Assembly (NCBI GenBank): GCA_017472695.1
Contig: JAFUOQ010000032.1
Location: 1-61,485 of the forward strand
Length of the DNA stretch: 61,485 bases
Direction of reading: 5' to 3'
DNA from: Clostridia bacterium
Lineage (GTDB): Bacteria > Bacillota > Clostridia > Oscillospirales > CAG-272
Shown: piece after piece, positions 1 to 8,748 of the stretch
Layout: each line of letters begins with the position of its first letter
Position numbering within the stretch: position 1 is the first letter of the stretch
Position numbers and translations under genes: made by a program
Notes under the pieces: model-generated
Databases searched by the model: none
Seen by the model: the letters and a program-made list of their open reading frames with translations, nothing else
Told to the model about the DNA's origin: nothing

Positions 1-2
1 AG

Positions 3-104
3 AAGTTGGAAGAATATATACATTACTACAACAACGAAAGAATTTCCTTAAAACTAAAAGGAATGAGCCCAGTGCAATACCGAGCTCATTCACAACAAAT
101 TTAA
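3..104 (+). mobile_element. IS3-family transposase, C-terminal end (partial)
   Basis: The last 33 codons of a DDE transposase of the IS3/IS150 group are read from the window edge. The segment has the typical YIHYYNNERIS and KGMSPVQYR motifs that close the integrase core (OrfB) of this family. The rest of the gene lies outside the window. A second, slightly different copy lies in inverted orientation at the other end (61381-61485). The stop codon is followed within 10 bases by the element's terminal inverted repeat. Confidence 0.88.
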
Positions 105-114
105 TATTTAATTT

Positions 115-139
115 TGTCTAAACTTTTGGGTTCACTTCA
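115..139. repeat. IS3-family terminal inverted repeat (right end of left copy)
   Basis: The 25 bases at 115-139 read, on the minus strand, TGAAGTGAACCC then AAAAGTTTAGACA. They are identical to the bases at 61345-61369 in the opposite orientation. The position just after a transposase stop and the TG...CA form fit the terminal repeat of an IS3-family element. Target duplication cannot be judged because only one end of each copy is present. Confidence 0.8.
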
Positions 140-157
140 AATTTCGTCGCCTTTTAT

Positions 158-946
158 TTATATAAATAATTTTACTATTTCCTTGATCCATACAAAAATA
201 GTAGGTACATTTTGGTCTAATAAATTTATAATCTCTTGTCGATTTTTAGTGGTTATATTGGTAGCTTCATAAAGTGTTCCCACAGCTTCGCTCTTTCCGA
301 TTGCAATAGCAGCCCTTGCTTCATCCCCTATGGCAAAATAATTGCCGATTGATAAGGCTCCCACAGAAAATTCTCCAATTGCAACAGCACCAATGCTTAA
401 AAGCCCAACAGAAACAGCACCGAAAGAAATAGCTCCTATCGAGATAGCACCAGCGGAGATGACACCGAATGAAAACGTACCAAACGAAAGCAATCCTAAT
501 GCAACTAAACCAAAAGCGAGAAAGCCAAGTGAAAACATGCCAAATGAAAAAATGCCGAGTGAAAATACACCGAGAGAAACAATTCCTTTAGCACATAATC
601 CTATGGCAAAAACACCTTTTGCTGTTCGACCAAGCCCTATATTAATATGATACAAGGGTAATCCTTTAATTGTTTTCTTGCTTTTTCTTTCAAAATGAAA
701 AGATTTGAGATTAAATGAATTTTGAAGAGTAGGTGTTTCTTGTGTTTGGTTTTTGTCCTTTAATAAATAATCCATAGAACACTCGTATAACTCACCAAGC
801 TTGATTAATTTATCTGTTTCTGGATATGCAATATCAGATTCCCATTTGCTAATAGACTGTCTTGAAACATTTAAAATGTCCGCAAGTTGTTCTTGTGTAT
901 AATTTTTTTCTTTTCGCAATTTTGTAAGCTTTTCGCCAAGTGTCAT
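158..946 (-). CDS. XRE-family regulator with glycine pentad-repeat tail
   Basis: This is a DNA-binding protein of 262 aa with an unusual C-terminal repeat domain. Residues 1-66 form a Cro/C1-type helix-turn-helix (LGEKLTKLRKEKNYTQEQLA, then SRQSISKWE). Residues about 112-201 are 18 uninterrupted five-residue units of the form x-[F/I/L/V]-[S/A]-x-G, such as VFSLG, IFSFG and AISIG, which probably make a solenoid or a membrane- or self-associating stack. The start at 946 was chosen over the longer frame because AAAGGAG lies 9 bases upstream and the extra 23 residues resemble nothing. Similar XRE plus repeat proteins occur in Clostridia, but their role is not established. A dyad overlapping the -10 suggests autoregulation. 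Confidence 0.82.
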   Translation of the reverse strand: MTLGEKLTKLRKEKNYTQEQLADILNVSRQSISKWESDIAYPETDKLIKLGELYECSMDYLLKDKNQTQETPTLQNSFNLKSFHFERKSKKTIKGLPLYHINIGLGRTAKGVFAIGLCAKGIVSLGVFSLGIFSFGMFSLGFLAFGLVALGLLSFGTFSFGVISAGAISIGAISFGAVSVGLLSIGAVAIGEFSVGALSIGNYFAIGDEARAAIAIGKSEAVGTLYEATNITTKNRQEIINLLDQNVPTIFVWIKEIVKLFI

Positions 947-966
947 TTGAAGTATCTCCTTTACTT

Positions 967-994
967 TAATACCTGTATTATAATATATTAATAC
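967..994 (-). promoter_or_regulatory. Promoter -10 and dyad operator of the XRE gene
   Basis: On the minus strand a TATAAT (977-982) is embedded in the palindrome TAATAC-CT-GTATTA (967-980). A third half-site TAATAC lies at 989-994. Half-sites overlapping the -10 suit self-repression by the adjacent XRE protein. This is inferred from position and symmetry only, and no good -35 box is apparent. Confidence 0.4.
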
Positions 995-1091
995 TAAAAT
1001 CGCCACCAACTTCAAAGTTCTTTATGTAAACTCTTGGTTGCATTACATATTATAACAAAAGAATTACAATTTTTTCAAGTCGTTTTTCTTT

Positions 1092-1440
1092 ATAAACAAA
1101 AAGCAGACCAAAGTCTGCTTAAATAAGAACCGTAGAAACGGGAAGGTTTCCGACGGAACTATTTTCATCTAGCCTCTTGTGAGCAAGCTCCCATCGGCTT
1201 TAGCTGAAAATGCGAACACAATTCAAATCAAAGATTTGAAGACATGCTCTTCGTTGTTCCTCGTCATAAACAAAAAAGCAGACCAAAGTCTGCTTAAATA
1301 AGAACCGTAGAAACGGGAAGGTTCCCGACGGAACTATTTTCATCTAGCCTCTTGTGAGCAAGCTCCCATCGGCTTTAGCTGAAAATGCGAACACAATTCA
1401 AATCAAAGATTTGAAGACGTGTTCTTCGTTGTTTCTCGTC
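1092..1440. repeat. Two tandem ~174-bp units of tRNA-tail/terminator repeat
   Basis: Units at 1092-1265 and 1266-1440 are nearly identical. Each begins (plus strand) with the hairpin AGCAGAC-CAAA-GTCTGCT, followed by a stretch whose minus strand reads TTCCCGTTTCT, identical to the 3' tail of the adjacent tRNA-Leu. Next comes the core GTGAGCAAGCTCCC (1179-1192 and 1354-1367). The third hairpin copy is the real terminator of the tRNA gene. No open reading frame of note is present. This explains the gene-free stretch from 1016 to 1479. Confidence 0.75.
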
Positions 1441-1445
1441 ATAAA

Positions 1446-1472
1446 CAAAAAAAGCAGACCAAAGTCTGCTTT
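1446..1472 (-). terminator. Rho-independent terminator of tRNA-Leu
   Basis: On the minus strand, AGCAGAC-TTTG-GTCTGCT is followed by a run of seven T residues, starting a few bases after the encoded CCA of the tRNA. The same hairpin without a long T run recurs in the two upstream repeat units. Confidence 0.75.
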
Positions 1473-1479
1473 TTGTTTA

Positions 1480-1563
<84 letters not shown>

Positions 1564-1592
1564 ATATAGTGGTTTTTCAACCTTGCCAACAT

Positions 1593-1621
1593 ATTATACT
1601 AAAACATTTTAGGTTTGTCAA
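1593..1621 (-). promoter_or_regulatory. Consensus promoter for tRNA-Leu
   Basis: The minus strand shows TTGACA (1616-1621), a 17-base spacer and TATAAT (1593-1598), an exact sigma-70/SigA consensus positioned 30 bases before the mature tRNA 5' end. Confidence 0.85.
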
Positions 1622-1684
1622 TACCTTTTTACAAATTTTTTCAACTTTTTAAAGGGAATATAACGCCTTGAAAATATTCAGCAA

Positions 1685-1718
1685 ATAAAAAAGGTCAACG
1701 TGAGGTTGACCGTTTTTT
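1685..1718. terminator. Bidirectional hairpin terminator
   Basis: GGTCAAC (1693-1699) and GTTGACC (1705-1711) form a 7-bp stem flanked by A-rich and T-rich tails on both sides. It lies directly after the stop of the small membrane protein on the minus strand. Confidence 0.8.
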
Positions 1719-1725
1719 ATGTAGA

Positions 1726-1971
1726 TTAGTCAGCAAGAACTGTAACCTTGTCAGATGTGAGCTCTGTGATAGCATCAACGATACCAAGAATTCCAGCAAG
1801 GCCAAGAACGAAAGAAACAATAGCAACAACAAGTGTAACTGTGTTCTTTGTCTCAGTGAAACGGAATACACGGTAAAGAGGGCTCATAATACCACCTACG
1901 AGAAGGAAAATAAAGAACTTAAGCCATTTGTTAAGACCTTCAATCTTTGCTGTGATTGTCTCGTTTGACAT
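1726..1971 (-). CDS. Small membrane protein of unknown function (81 aa)
   Basis: The protein has two predicted membrane-spanning stretches (about residues 17-38, FFIFLLVGGIM..., and 45-68, VTLVVAIVSFVLGLAGILGIV). A polar N-terminus precedes them and a short acidic tail follows. AAGGAG stands 6 bases before the ATG, a good promoter lies upstream and a terminator directly downstream, so this is a real single-gene unit. The family is not recognised. Its promoter carries a palindrome near the transcription start, suggesting regulated expression. Confidence 0.75.
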   Translation of the reverse strand: MSNETITAKIEGLNKWLKFFIFLLVGGIMSPLYRVFRFTETKNTVTLVVAIVSFVLGLAGILGIVDAITELTSDKVTVLAD

Positions 1972-1994
1972 AATAAACTCCTTAAAATATATTA

Positions 1995-2047
1995 GTATAG
2001 AAGTCTATACCACAGGTTATTATAGCATAGGAGGTTGAAAAAATCAA
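1995..2047 (-). promoter_or_regulatory. Promoter with palindromic site for the 81-aa membrane protein
   Basis: The minus strand has TTGATT (2042-2047), a 17-base spacer and TATAAT (2019-2024). Just downstream, about where transcription starts, is a perfect palindrome GTATAGA-AG-TCTATAC (1995-2010). The layout fits a repressor operator; the regulator is unknown. Confidence 0.55.
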
Positions 2048-2100
2048 TACCTTGCATAAAAATTTTATTCAAGATCTCTTCTTAAAATATATAATTTAAC

Positions 2101-2129
2101 TTGAATATTTATATAAAATATGATAGAAT
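2101..2129 (+). promoter_or_regulatory. Candidate promoter of the miaB-mutS-mutL operon
   Basis: TTGAAT (2101-2106), a 17-base spacer and TAGAAT (2124-2129) lie about 30 bases before the miaB start. A TATAAT at 2138-2143 is an alternative -10 but lacks a matching -35. Confidence 0.45.
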
Positions 2130-2159
2130 TATATAGATATAATATTACTAGGAGAAAAT

Positions 2160-3557
2160 ATGGGCAATTTTGTTGATGTAAAAGAACTAAATAAGCAAAA
2201 TAAATACATACAAAACGTAAAGCTCCTTGTAGAAGGTAGAGGGCTAAAGGCGTTTGTCTATACACTTGGCTGTCAGCAAAATGAGGCTGATAGCGAAAAG
2301 ATAATGGGCACCCTTCAAAAAATGGGCTACATAATTACAGAAAATGAAGAAGAAGCCGATATTTTGATGGTAAATACCTGCGCTATAAGAGATCATGCGG
2401 AAAAAAGAGCGCTTTCCATTGTTGGTAGATTTAAGCACTATAAAGCCAAAAATCCGGATATTATTATCGGTGTGTGTGGTTGCATGAGCGCTCAAGAGCA
2501 CCAAAGAGAAAAATTAAAGCATTCATATCATTATGTTGATTTTACCTTTGGAACAGGCGCACTTCATCGCTTGCCAGAGTTTGTTTATAATGCATTAAAC
2601 AAAAAGAAAAGATATTTTGATATAGATAGTGACACCCCTGCAATCGCCGAGGGCGTTGACCCTTTGCGTGCAAGCTCATATCGTGCATGGGTTAGCATTA
2701 TGTACGGCTGTAACAATTTCTGTACATATTGTATTGTGCCTTATGTAAGAGGTAGAGAAAGAAGCCGTAAAATGGAAGATATCCTTTCAGAAATTAAAGA
2801 TTTAGTCAATAAGGGCTATAAGGATATTACCTTGCTTGGTCAAAATGTAAACTCTTACGGCAAGGATTTAGAAGAAAAAACAAATATCGCAGCTTTATTG
2901 AACGAGATTTCAAAAATCGAGGGCGAATTTTGGATTCATCTTATGACCTCGCATCCAAAGGACGCTTCAGATGAAATGATAGAGGCAATCAAAAGCTCTC
3001 CAAGGACAAGCGGTCATTTCCATCTTCCACTTCAAAGTGGCTCGGATGAAATTCTGAAGAAAATGAATCGTCATTATGACCTTGAAAAATATCTTTCAAT
3101 AATTGAAAAATTGCGTAAGGATAACGAAAAAATTACTTTGACAACTGATATAATTGTCGGCTTTCCAAACGAAAGCGAAGAGGATTTTCAAAAGACTCTT
3201 GAGGTAATTAAAAGGGTGAAGTACGATTCTATTTTCAGCTTTATCTACTCACCTCGCAAGGGCACGCCAGCCGCATCTATGGATAACCAAATTCCAGAGA
3301 GCGAAAAGCACAGAAGATATGATATCTTGTGCGATGTCCAAAACGATATTTCCAGGGAAATAAACGAGTCATATATTGGTACAGTTCAAAAGGTTTTAGT
3401 CGATGGTAAGAGTAAGAATAACGAGGGCGTATACACCTCTCGCACACAAGGAAACAAGATAGTTCACTTTGAGTGCGAAAACGATTATACAGGTACATTT
3501 AAAAACGTAAAAATCACACGTGCAGACACATTTGCTCTGTACGGTGAAATAATATAA
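2160..3557 (+). CDS. miaB: tRNA-2-methylthio-N6-dimethylallyladenosine synthase
   Basis: This radical-SAM methylthiotransferase adds the 2-methylthio group to i6A37 of tRNAs reading UNN codons. It has the N-terminal UPF0004 domain with cluster cysteines C38, C74 and C108 (TLGCQQN, NTCAIR, CGCM). The radical-SAM core follows, with C184-x3-C188-x2-C191 (YGCNNFCTYC), and then a C-terminal TRAM RNA-binding segment (about 395-465). At 465 aa it is normal family length. The start is fixed by AGGAGAAAAT-ATG. It leads a co-directional run with ylbF-like, mutS, mutL and tgt, a common arrangement in Clostridia. Confidence 0.96.
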   Translation: MGNFVDVKELNKQNKYIQNVKLLVEGRGLKAFVYTLGCQQNEADSEKIMGTLQKMGYIITENEEEADILMVNTCAIRDHAEKRALSIVGRFKHYKAKNPDIIIGVCGCMSAQEHQREKLKHSYHYVDFTFGTGALHRLPEFVYNALNKKKRYFDIDSDTPAIAEGVDPLRASSYRAWVSIMYGCNNFCTYCIVPYVRGRERSRKMEDILSEIKDLVNKGYKDITLLGQNVNSYGKDLEEKTNIAALLNEISKIEGEFWIHLMTSHPKDASDEMIEAIKSSPRTSGHFHLPLQSGSDEILKKMNRHYDLEKYLSIIEKLRKDNEKITLTTDIIVGFPNESEEDFQKTLEVIKRVKYDSIFSFIYSPRKGTPAASMDNQIPESEKHRRYDILCDVQNDISREINESYIGTVQKVLVDGKSKNNEGVYTSRTQGNKIVHFECENDYTGTFKNVKITRADTFALYGEII

Positions 3558-3575
3558 AACACAGGAGAAAACAAA

Positions 3576-3971
3576 ATGGAAATTATGGATTTAGCTGTTC
3601 AGCTTGGACAAGCAATCAAGGCTGACGCACGCATCACAAAAATGGAAGAAGCAAAGGTAGCTTACGAAAAGGATGAGGACATCCAAAAGCTTATGCTTGA
3701 GTACAACACTCAACAAATCGCTATGGCAGAGGAATACAAAAAGGAAACACCTGATCAAAAAATTATCGAAGCTATTGAAAACAGACTCAATGAAATTGTT
3801 GAGACAGTAACAGCTAACCCAACATTTGTAGCAATCAACGAGGCTCAAGAGGCAGTTCAAGCCTTGATGACAGAGGTTAATGCTGAAATTGAATTCCAAA
3901 TCACAGGTCAACGCCCATGCGCACATGACTGCTCAAGCTGTGGCTCTGACTGTGGTCATCATCATCATTAA
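3576..3971 (+). CDS. YlbF/YmcA-family protein with Cys/His-rich tail
   Basis: This is a 131-aa helical protein of the YlbF/YmcA (RicF/RicA-like) family. In Bacillus these proteins form a complex with RicT (YaaT) that affects RNase Y and carries iron-sulfur clusters. The helical domain spans roughly 1-110. The last 20 residues hold four cysteines and four terminal histidines (CAHDCSSCGSDCG then HHHH), which look metal- or cluster-binding. It sits 18 bases after miaB and 49 before mutS with its own GGAG site. Position between miaB and mutS is typical. Function in this organism is inferred from family only. Confidence 0.85.
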   Translation: MEIMDLAVQLGQAIKADARITKMEEAKVAYEKDEDIQKLMLEYNTQQIAMAEEYKKETPDQKIIEAIENRLNEIVETVTANPTFVAINEAQEAVQALMTEVNAEIEFQITGQRPCAHDCSSCGSDCGHHHH

Positions 3972-4020
3972 TTTGTAGCTCAAAAGAGCAAATTCACTGA
4001 ATTTTAGGAGGTAAGACGGT

Positions 4021-6603
4021 ATGACGTCAATGATGCTTCAATATCTTGAGATAAAGGAACAATACAAGGATTTTATACTGTTTTACCGTCTCGGTGATTT
4101 CTACGAGATGTTTTTTGGCGATGCTATAACTGCCTCGCGTGAGCTTGAGCTTACATTGACAGGCAGAGATTGTGGCGAGCCTGAAAGAGCGCCAATGTGT
4201 GGCGTTCCATATCATAGCGTTGAGCCATATATTGGGAAGCTAATTTCAAAGGGCTACAAGGTAGCTATATGTGAACAAATGGAGGATCCCTCGGAAACAA
4301 AGGGTATTGTAAGACGTGAGGTGGTAAGAGAGATTACCCCTGGCACGGTTGTTGAGGCATCGCTCCTCAACGAAACAAAAAATAACTATCTTTGCTCTCT
4401 TTATTTTGAAAGAGGCAGGGTAGGACTTTCCTTTGCCGACATTTCCACAGGTGAAATTTTGGCAACTAGTATAGATGCAGAGGCTGGCAAAATTTTAAAC
4501 GAGCTTGGCACATACGCGCCAAAGGAAATCATTACAAATATCGACAAAGAAAACGGTGATTTCCTTTCAAGCTTTGCAAAGGAAAAGCTTGGCGCTCTTG
4601 TTGAATTTGATATGGTTGATTACTATAATTATCAAAAATGCTCTGAAAGAGTAATGACTCAATTCGGCAAGGAATTTTATGATAAAAGCATGAATGAAAC
4701 AAGCGTTGTTCTTGCAACAGGAGCAATTCTTGATTACATAATTAAAACTCAAAAGACCGATATTTCTTATATAAACACACTAAATGTTTATAGCGAGGGG
4801 CAGTATCTTGAAATGGATCTCAATACCCGTCGTAACCTTGAGCTTTGTGAGTCTATGAGGAATAAGGAGAAACGAGGAAGTCTTTATTGGGTTCTTGATA
4901 AAACAAAAACCTCAATGGGCGCAAGAATGCTCCGTAATTATATTGAGCATCCGCTACTTGATGTTAAAAAGATTCTTGAAAGACAAGGTGCGGTTAATAG
5001 CCTTTACGAAAATATCGTTTTAAGAGGAGAATTATCAAACCTCTTATCAAACGTATTAGACCTTGAAAGACTTATGACAAAGGTTGTTTATTCAACCGCA
5101 AACGGCAAGGACTTAAAGGCAATTGCCTCAACTCTTTCTGTTATTCCAGAGGTTAAAAACTTACTTTATACAGTAAACACTCGTGAGCTTGTTAATATAA
5201 GAGAGGGTCTTGATAATTTAGAGGATATCACCTCTTTGATTAACAATGCCTTGGTTGATTTACCACCATTTTCGATTAGAGAGGGTGGCTTTATAAAGGA
5301 CGGCTATAGCGCCGAGGTTGACCGTTTGCGCAATATTATGGCAGATGGCAAGGGCTGGATTGAAAAAATTGAAGAGGGCGAAAGAGAAAAGACTGGAATA
5401 AAGACATTAAAGGTAGGCTACAATAGAGTATTTGGCTACTATATAGAGGTTACAAAGTCACTTATTTCACAAGTTCCTGAAAGATATATCAGAAAGCAAA
5501 CTCTTTCTAACTGTGAAAGATATATAACAGAAGAACTAAAGGATATGGAGTCGGCAGTTCTTGGTGCAAAGGATAAGCTTTGCAATCTTGAGTATGACCT
5601 GTTCTGCGAGATTAAGGATAAGGTTGGGGATGAGCTCAAGCGCATTCAAAGAAGTGCTAATATGCTCGCGCGCCTTGATGTTTACCTTTCTCTTGCCGAG
5701 GTTGCAGTTAAAAATTCATACGTTTGTCCTGATGTTGACCATAGCGATGTTATTGATATTAAGGACGGTCGTCATCCCGTTGTTGAAAAGTTTGTAAAAG
5801 ATAGCTATTTCGTTCCAAACGATACCTATCTAAATACAACAACAGATAAAATGGCACTTATTACAGGTCCTAATATGGCAGGTAAATCGACATATATGCG
5901 TCAAAGCGCAATAATAGTGCTTATGGCTCAAATTGGCTCGTTTGTTCCTGCAAAAAGCGCAAGAATAGGCATAGTTGACAAGCTATTCACTCGTGTCGGC
6001 GCGTCTGATGATTTGGCGTCAGGTCAATCAACCTTTATGCTTGAAATGACCGAGGTTGCTTACATTCTTGAAAACGCAACAAAAAAGAGCTTTATAATCT
6101 ATGACGAAATCGGCAGAGGCACATCAACCTTTGATGGTATGAGCATAGCTAGAGCAATTGCAGAATATACCGCGGGCAAAAAGATAGGCGCGCGCAGTAT
6201 GTTTGCAACTCACTATCACGAGCTTACAAGCCTCGAGGACGAAATAGATGGCATTGTTAACTACAATATTGCCGCTAAAAAGCGCGGTGAGGAAATCACC
6301 TTCCTGCGCAAAATAGTTAAAGGCCCAACGGACGATAGCTATGGTATTGAGGTTGCTAAATTAGCCGGTGTTCCTAACGAGGTTGTGAAGCGCGCAAAAA
6401 ATGTTCTTGCTGAAATGATTGAGAATGGTGTGGTTGAACCAAAGGTGACAAAGAAAGTGCCTGAGGCTGACCAAATGATGAGCTTTGAGGATATGGCTAT
6501 TTACGAGTCAGCTGATAAAATTAAAAAGCTCGACCTAAATACCATAACACCAATTGAGGCTATGAACTTTATCTTTGAACTAAAGAAATTATTTAATAAT
6601 TAG
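4021..6603 (+). CDS. mutS: DNA mismatch repair protein MutS
   Basis: MutS recognises mismatches and recruits MutL using ATP. The 860-aa protein starts with the canonical mismatch-recognition region (LFYRLGDFYEMFFGDA, with the Phe-x-Glu motif). The connector and lever domains follow, then the ATPase with Walker A GPNMAGKST at about 616-624, the DEIGRGTSTFDG Walker B/signature and the ATHYHEL motif. AGGAGG is 9 bases before the ATG. Length and motif order are complete. Confidence 0.97.
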   Translation: MTSMMLQYLEIKEQYKDFILFYRLGDFYEMFFGDAITASRELELTLTGRDCGEPERAPMCGVPYHSVEPYIGKLISKGYKVAICEQMEDPSETKGIVRREVVREITPGTVVEASLLNETKNNYLCSLYFERGRVGLSFADISTGEILATSIDAEAGKILNELGTYAPKEIITNIDKENGDFLSSFAKEKLGALVEFDMVDYYNYQKCSERVMTQFGKEFYDKSMNETSVVLATGAILDYIIKTQKTDISYINTLNVYSEGQYLEMDLNTRRNLELCESMRNKEKRGSLYWVLDKTKTSMGARMLRNYIEHPLLDVKKILERQGAVNSLYENIVLRGELSNLLSNVLDLERLMTKVVYSTANGKDLKAIASTLSVIPEVKNLLYTVNTRELVNIREGLDNLEDITSLINNALVDLPPFSIREGGFIKDGYSAEVDRLRNIMADGKGWIEKIEEGEREKTGIKTLKVGYNRVFGYYIEVTKSLISQVPERYIRKQTLSNCERYITEELKDMESAVLGAKDKLCNLEYDLFCEIKDKVGDELKRIQRSANMLARLDVYLSLAEVAVKNSYVCPDVDHSDVIDIKDGRHPVVEKFVKDSYFVPNDTYLNTTTDKMALITGPNMAGKSTYMRQSAIIVLMAQIGSFVPAKSARIGIVDKLFTRVGASDDLASGQSTFMLEMTEVAYILENATKKSFIIYDEIGRGTSTFDGMSIARAIAEYTAGKKIGARSMFATHYHELTSLEDEIDGIVNYNIAAKKRGEEITFLRKIVKGPTDDSYGIEVAKLAGVPNEVVKRAKNVLAEMIENGVVEPKVTKKVPEADQMMSFEDMAIYESADKIKKLDLNTITPIEAMNFIFELKKLFNN

Positions 6604-6726
6604 CCCCCTTGTAAAGGCACCCGAAGGGTGTTCATTTATGTAGAGGTGTCGCGACTTGCGACGGAGGGATTAATTTTCTTAATTCCTAAATTAACACGCA
6701 ATGATTTTGCAAAGGAGGACAAGGCA
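6604..6726. other. mutS-mutL spacer with small hairpins
   Basis: CACCC-GAA-GGGTG (6618-6630) follows mutS. A short palindromic unit starting TGTAG (6639), with stem GTCGC-GACTT-GCGAC at 6648-6662, comes next. The latter resembles other TGTAGGG-type palindromes at 22510 and 29149. The frame is open through this spacer, but the true mutL start lies downstream. Confidence 0.5.
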
Positions 6727-8745
6727 GTGGGAAAAATTAATGTGCTTGGCTTTGATGTTGCAAACCTAATAGCTGCTGGCGAGGTTGTTGACCGCCCGTC
6801 CTCGGTTGTTAAGGAGCTGCTTGAAAATGCAATAGATTCAGGTGCTTCAAGCATAATTGTAGAAATTAAAAAAGGCGGCAGTGCCTTTATAAGAATTACC
6901 GATAATGGATGCGGAATTGCTTATGATGACCTACCAGTGTCAATTTTAAGACACGCAACAAGCAAAATAAAGGATGCAGATGACCTTGATTCTATTATGA
7001 CTCTAGGCTTTAGAGGAGAAGCTTTAGCCGCTATTTCCTCAGTGTCTAAAATCCGCATAATGTCAAAGCAAAAGGACGATGAGCTTGGCTCACTTTTAGA
7101 GGCACACGCGGGCACAGTTATAAATCATATGAAAACAGGCTCTGCAAATGGCACAACTGTTATCGTTGAGGACTTATTTTACAATGTTCCCGCAAGAAAG
7201 AAATTTTTAAAGCAGGATAAAACCGAGGCACTAGCAATTTCATCTATTGTCGAAAAGGTGGCACTATCTCGCCCTGACATATCATTTAGATATATTATTG
7301 ATGGAGAATTAAAATATTTGACCGCAGGTGATGGAAGTCTTTCTAACGTTATTTATGCAATTTTGGGCAGGGACGTGTCTAAAAAAACTATAAAGGTTGA
7401 AAGAGAAGATGGCGGAATCAAGGTGGTTGGATTTATCTCAACTCCAGAGCTTAACCGAGCTAACCGTAACCTTGAAAACTTTTATATTAATTCTCGCTTT
7501 GTAAAGAGCAAAACTGCATCTGCTGCTATTGAGCAAGCTTATAAATCATATATCCCGGAGGGAAAATTCCCATTCTGTGTGCTTGATATTATTATTGACC
7601 CATCACTAGTTGACGTTAATGTTCATCCTGCAAAATTAGAGGTTAAATTCTCAAATGAGAACTTGATTTTTAATGCAGTTTATTATGCTGTGCGCACTGC
7701 ACTTTCTACCTCAATAGATAGACCTAGTCTATATAACGAGGAAAAGAATATTTCACGTGAGGCACAAAGCTTAATAAACACTATATTCCAAGCACAAGAC
7801 AAGGAAAACAACGAGTACAATGCGAATAGAATGGTGTTTGACACAAATGCAAATGTTGCGGTTGTACGCCAAAATAACACTCTTGACTATACCTCTCTTA
7901 ATAAAAAAGAGCCAGCCAAGGTTGAAATTAAAGTAACATCGGATAACTCATATACCGATGAGGATGCCTTCTCACTAAAATTTCCTAAAAAAGAGGAGAA
8001 AAAGCAAGAGGTTAACGAGCTAAAGGCTTCAGCTTCTCCAAAAGCAAGTGAGCAAGTAAAAATATCCTTCGGCACACCTGAAACACAAAAAACAGCCGCA
8101 CCTGTGGCTGAAACTGACAAAAATGAACAAAAAAATAGCACACCTACAATACAACAAAGGATAGTTCCCGACTATAAAATTATCGGTGAGCTATATAACT
8201 CCTATGTTATTGTCGAGCTTGGCGATATCGCTTACATAATTGACAAGCACGCGGCTCATGAGCGTATAATTTTTGAGGATTTAAAATCCAAGCTAAATGA
8301 AACCGAGCCGTCATCTCAAATTCTTCTTTTTCCTGTTGAAATAAGCCTTACGCAAAATGAGCTTTCAGCAATTTATGAGTGGGGAGAGGATATAAAAAAG
8401 ACGGGGTTTGGCTACACCTTAAATGGCAATATTGCATCAATTTCTGAAATTCCAGCAGAAATTGAGCCAAGCGCAGTTGAGGACTCATTTGTTACCTTGC
8501 TTGATAAGCTAGCAAGTGGTGAGGCAGATGCAGAAAATTCTAGATATCAAAAATTTGAAAAGGCACTTTACCAATGCTCCTGCAAAGCAGCAATAAAAGC
8601 GGGGAGAGTGTACGAAAAAGAACATATTAAGTGGATTTGTGACAGAGTTTTGACTCTTGATAATATAAAATATTGTCCACATGGCAGACCTATTGCCTTT
8701 GAAATCACAAAGCACTTTCTTGAAAAGCAATTTGAAAGGAAATAA
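6727..8745 (+). CDS. mutL: DNA mismatch repair endonuclease MutL
   Basis: MutL is the GHKL ATPase and nicking endonuclease of mismatch repair. A GTG start at 6727 is preferred because AAAGGAGG lies 8 bases upstream and the protein then begins at the conserved KINVLGFDVANLIAAGEVV. The extra 33 codons upstream are spacer. N-terminal ATPase motifs are LLENAIDSGA, DNGCGI and TLGFRGEAL. After an acidic linker (about 380-470), the C-terminal domain has the metal motif DKHAAHERIIFE (about 505) and CPHGRP (about 650), so this is the nicking type expected in bacteria lacking MutH. It ends 3 bases before tgt. Confidence 0.95.
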   Translation: MGKINVLGFDVANLIAAGEVVDRPSSVVKELLENAIDSGASSIIVEIKKGGSAFIRITDNGCGIAYDDLPVSILRHATSKIKDADDLDSIMTLGFRGEALAAISSVSKIRIMSKQKDDELGSLLEAHAGTVINHMKTGSANGTTVIVEDLFYNVPARKKFLKQDKTEALAISSIVEKVALSRPDISFRYIIDGELKYLTAGDGSLSNVIYAILGRDVSKKTIKVEREDGGIKVVGFISTPELNRANRNLENFYINSRFVKSKTASAAIEQAYKSYIPEGKFPFCVLDIIIDPSLVDVNVHPAKLEVKFSNENLIFNAVYYAVRTALSTSIDRPSLYNEEKNISREAQSLINTIFQAQDKENNEYNANRMVFDTNANVAVVRQNNTLDYTSLNKKEPAKVEIKVTSDNSYTDEDAFSLKFPKKEEKKQEVNELKASASPKASEQVKISFGTPETQKTAAPVAETDKNEQKNSTPTIQQRIVPDYKIIGELYNSYVIVELGDIAYIIDKHAAHERIIFEDLKSKLNETEPSSQILLFPVEISLTQNELSAIYEWGEDIKKTGFGYTLNGNIASISEIPAEIEPSAVEDSFVTLLDKLASGEADAENSRYQKFEKALYQCSCKAAIKAGRVYEKEHIKWICDRVLTLDNIKYCPHGRPIAFEITKHFLEKQFERK

Positions 8746-8748
8746 CTA

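Noticed and set aside
342-650. Plus-strand open frame of 102 codons opposite the XRE gene
   Set aside because: It is the shadow of the glycine-pentad repeat on the minus strand, with repetitive PxENxPxE-like content and no ribosome site.
6628-6726. Longer N-terminus for MutL
   Set aside because: The extra 33 residues cover a hairpin-containing spacer, and AAAGGAGG points to the GTG at 6727 where family similarity begins.
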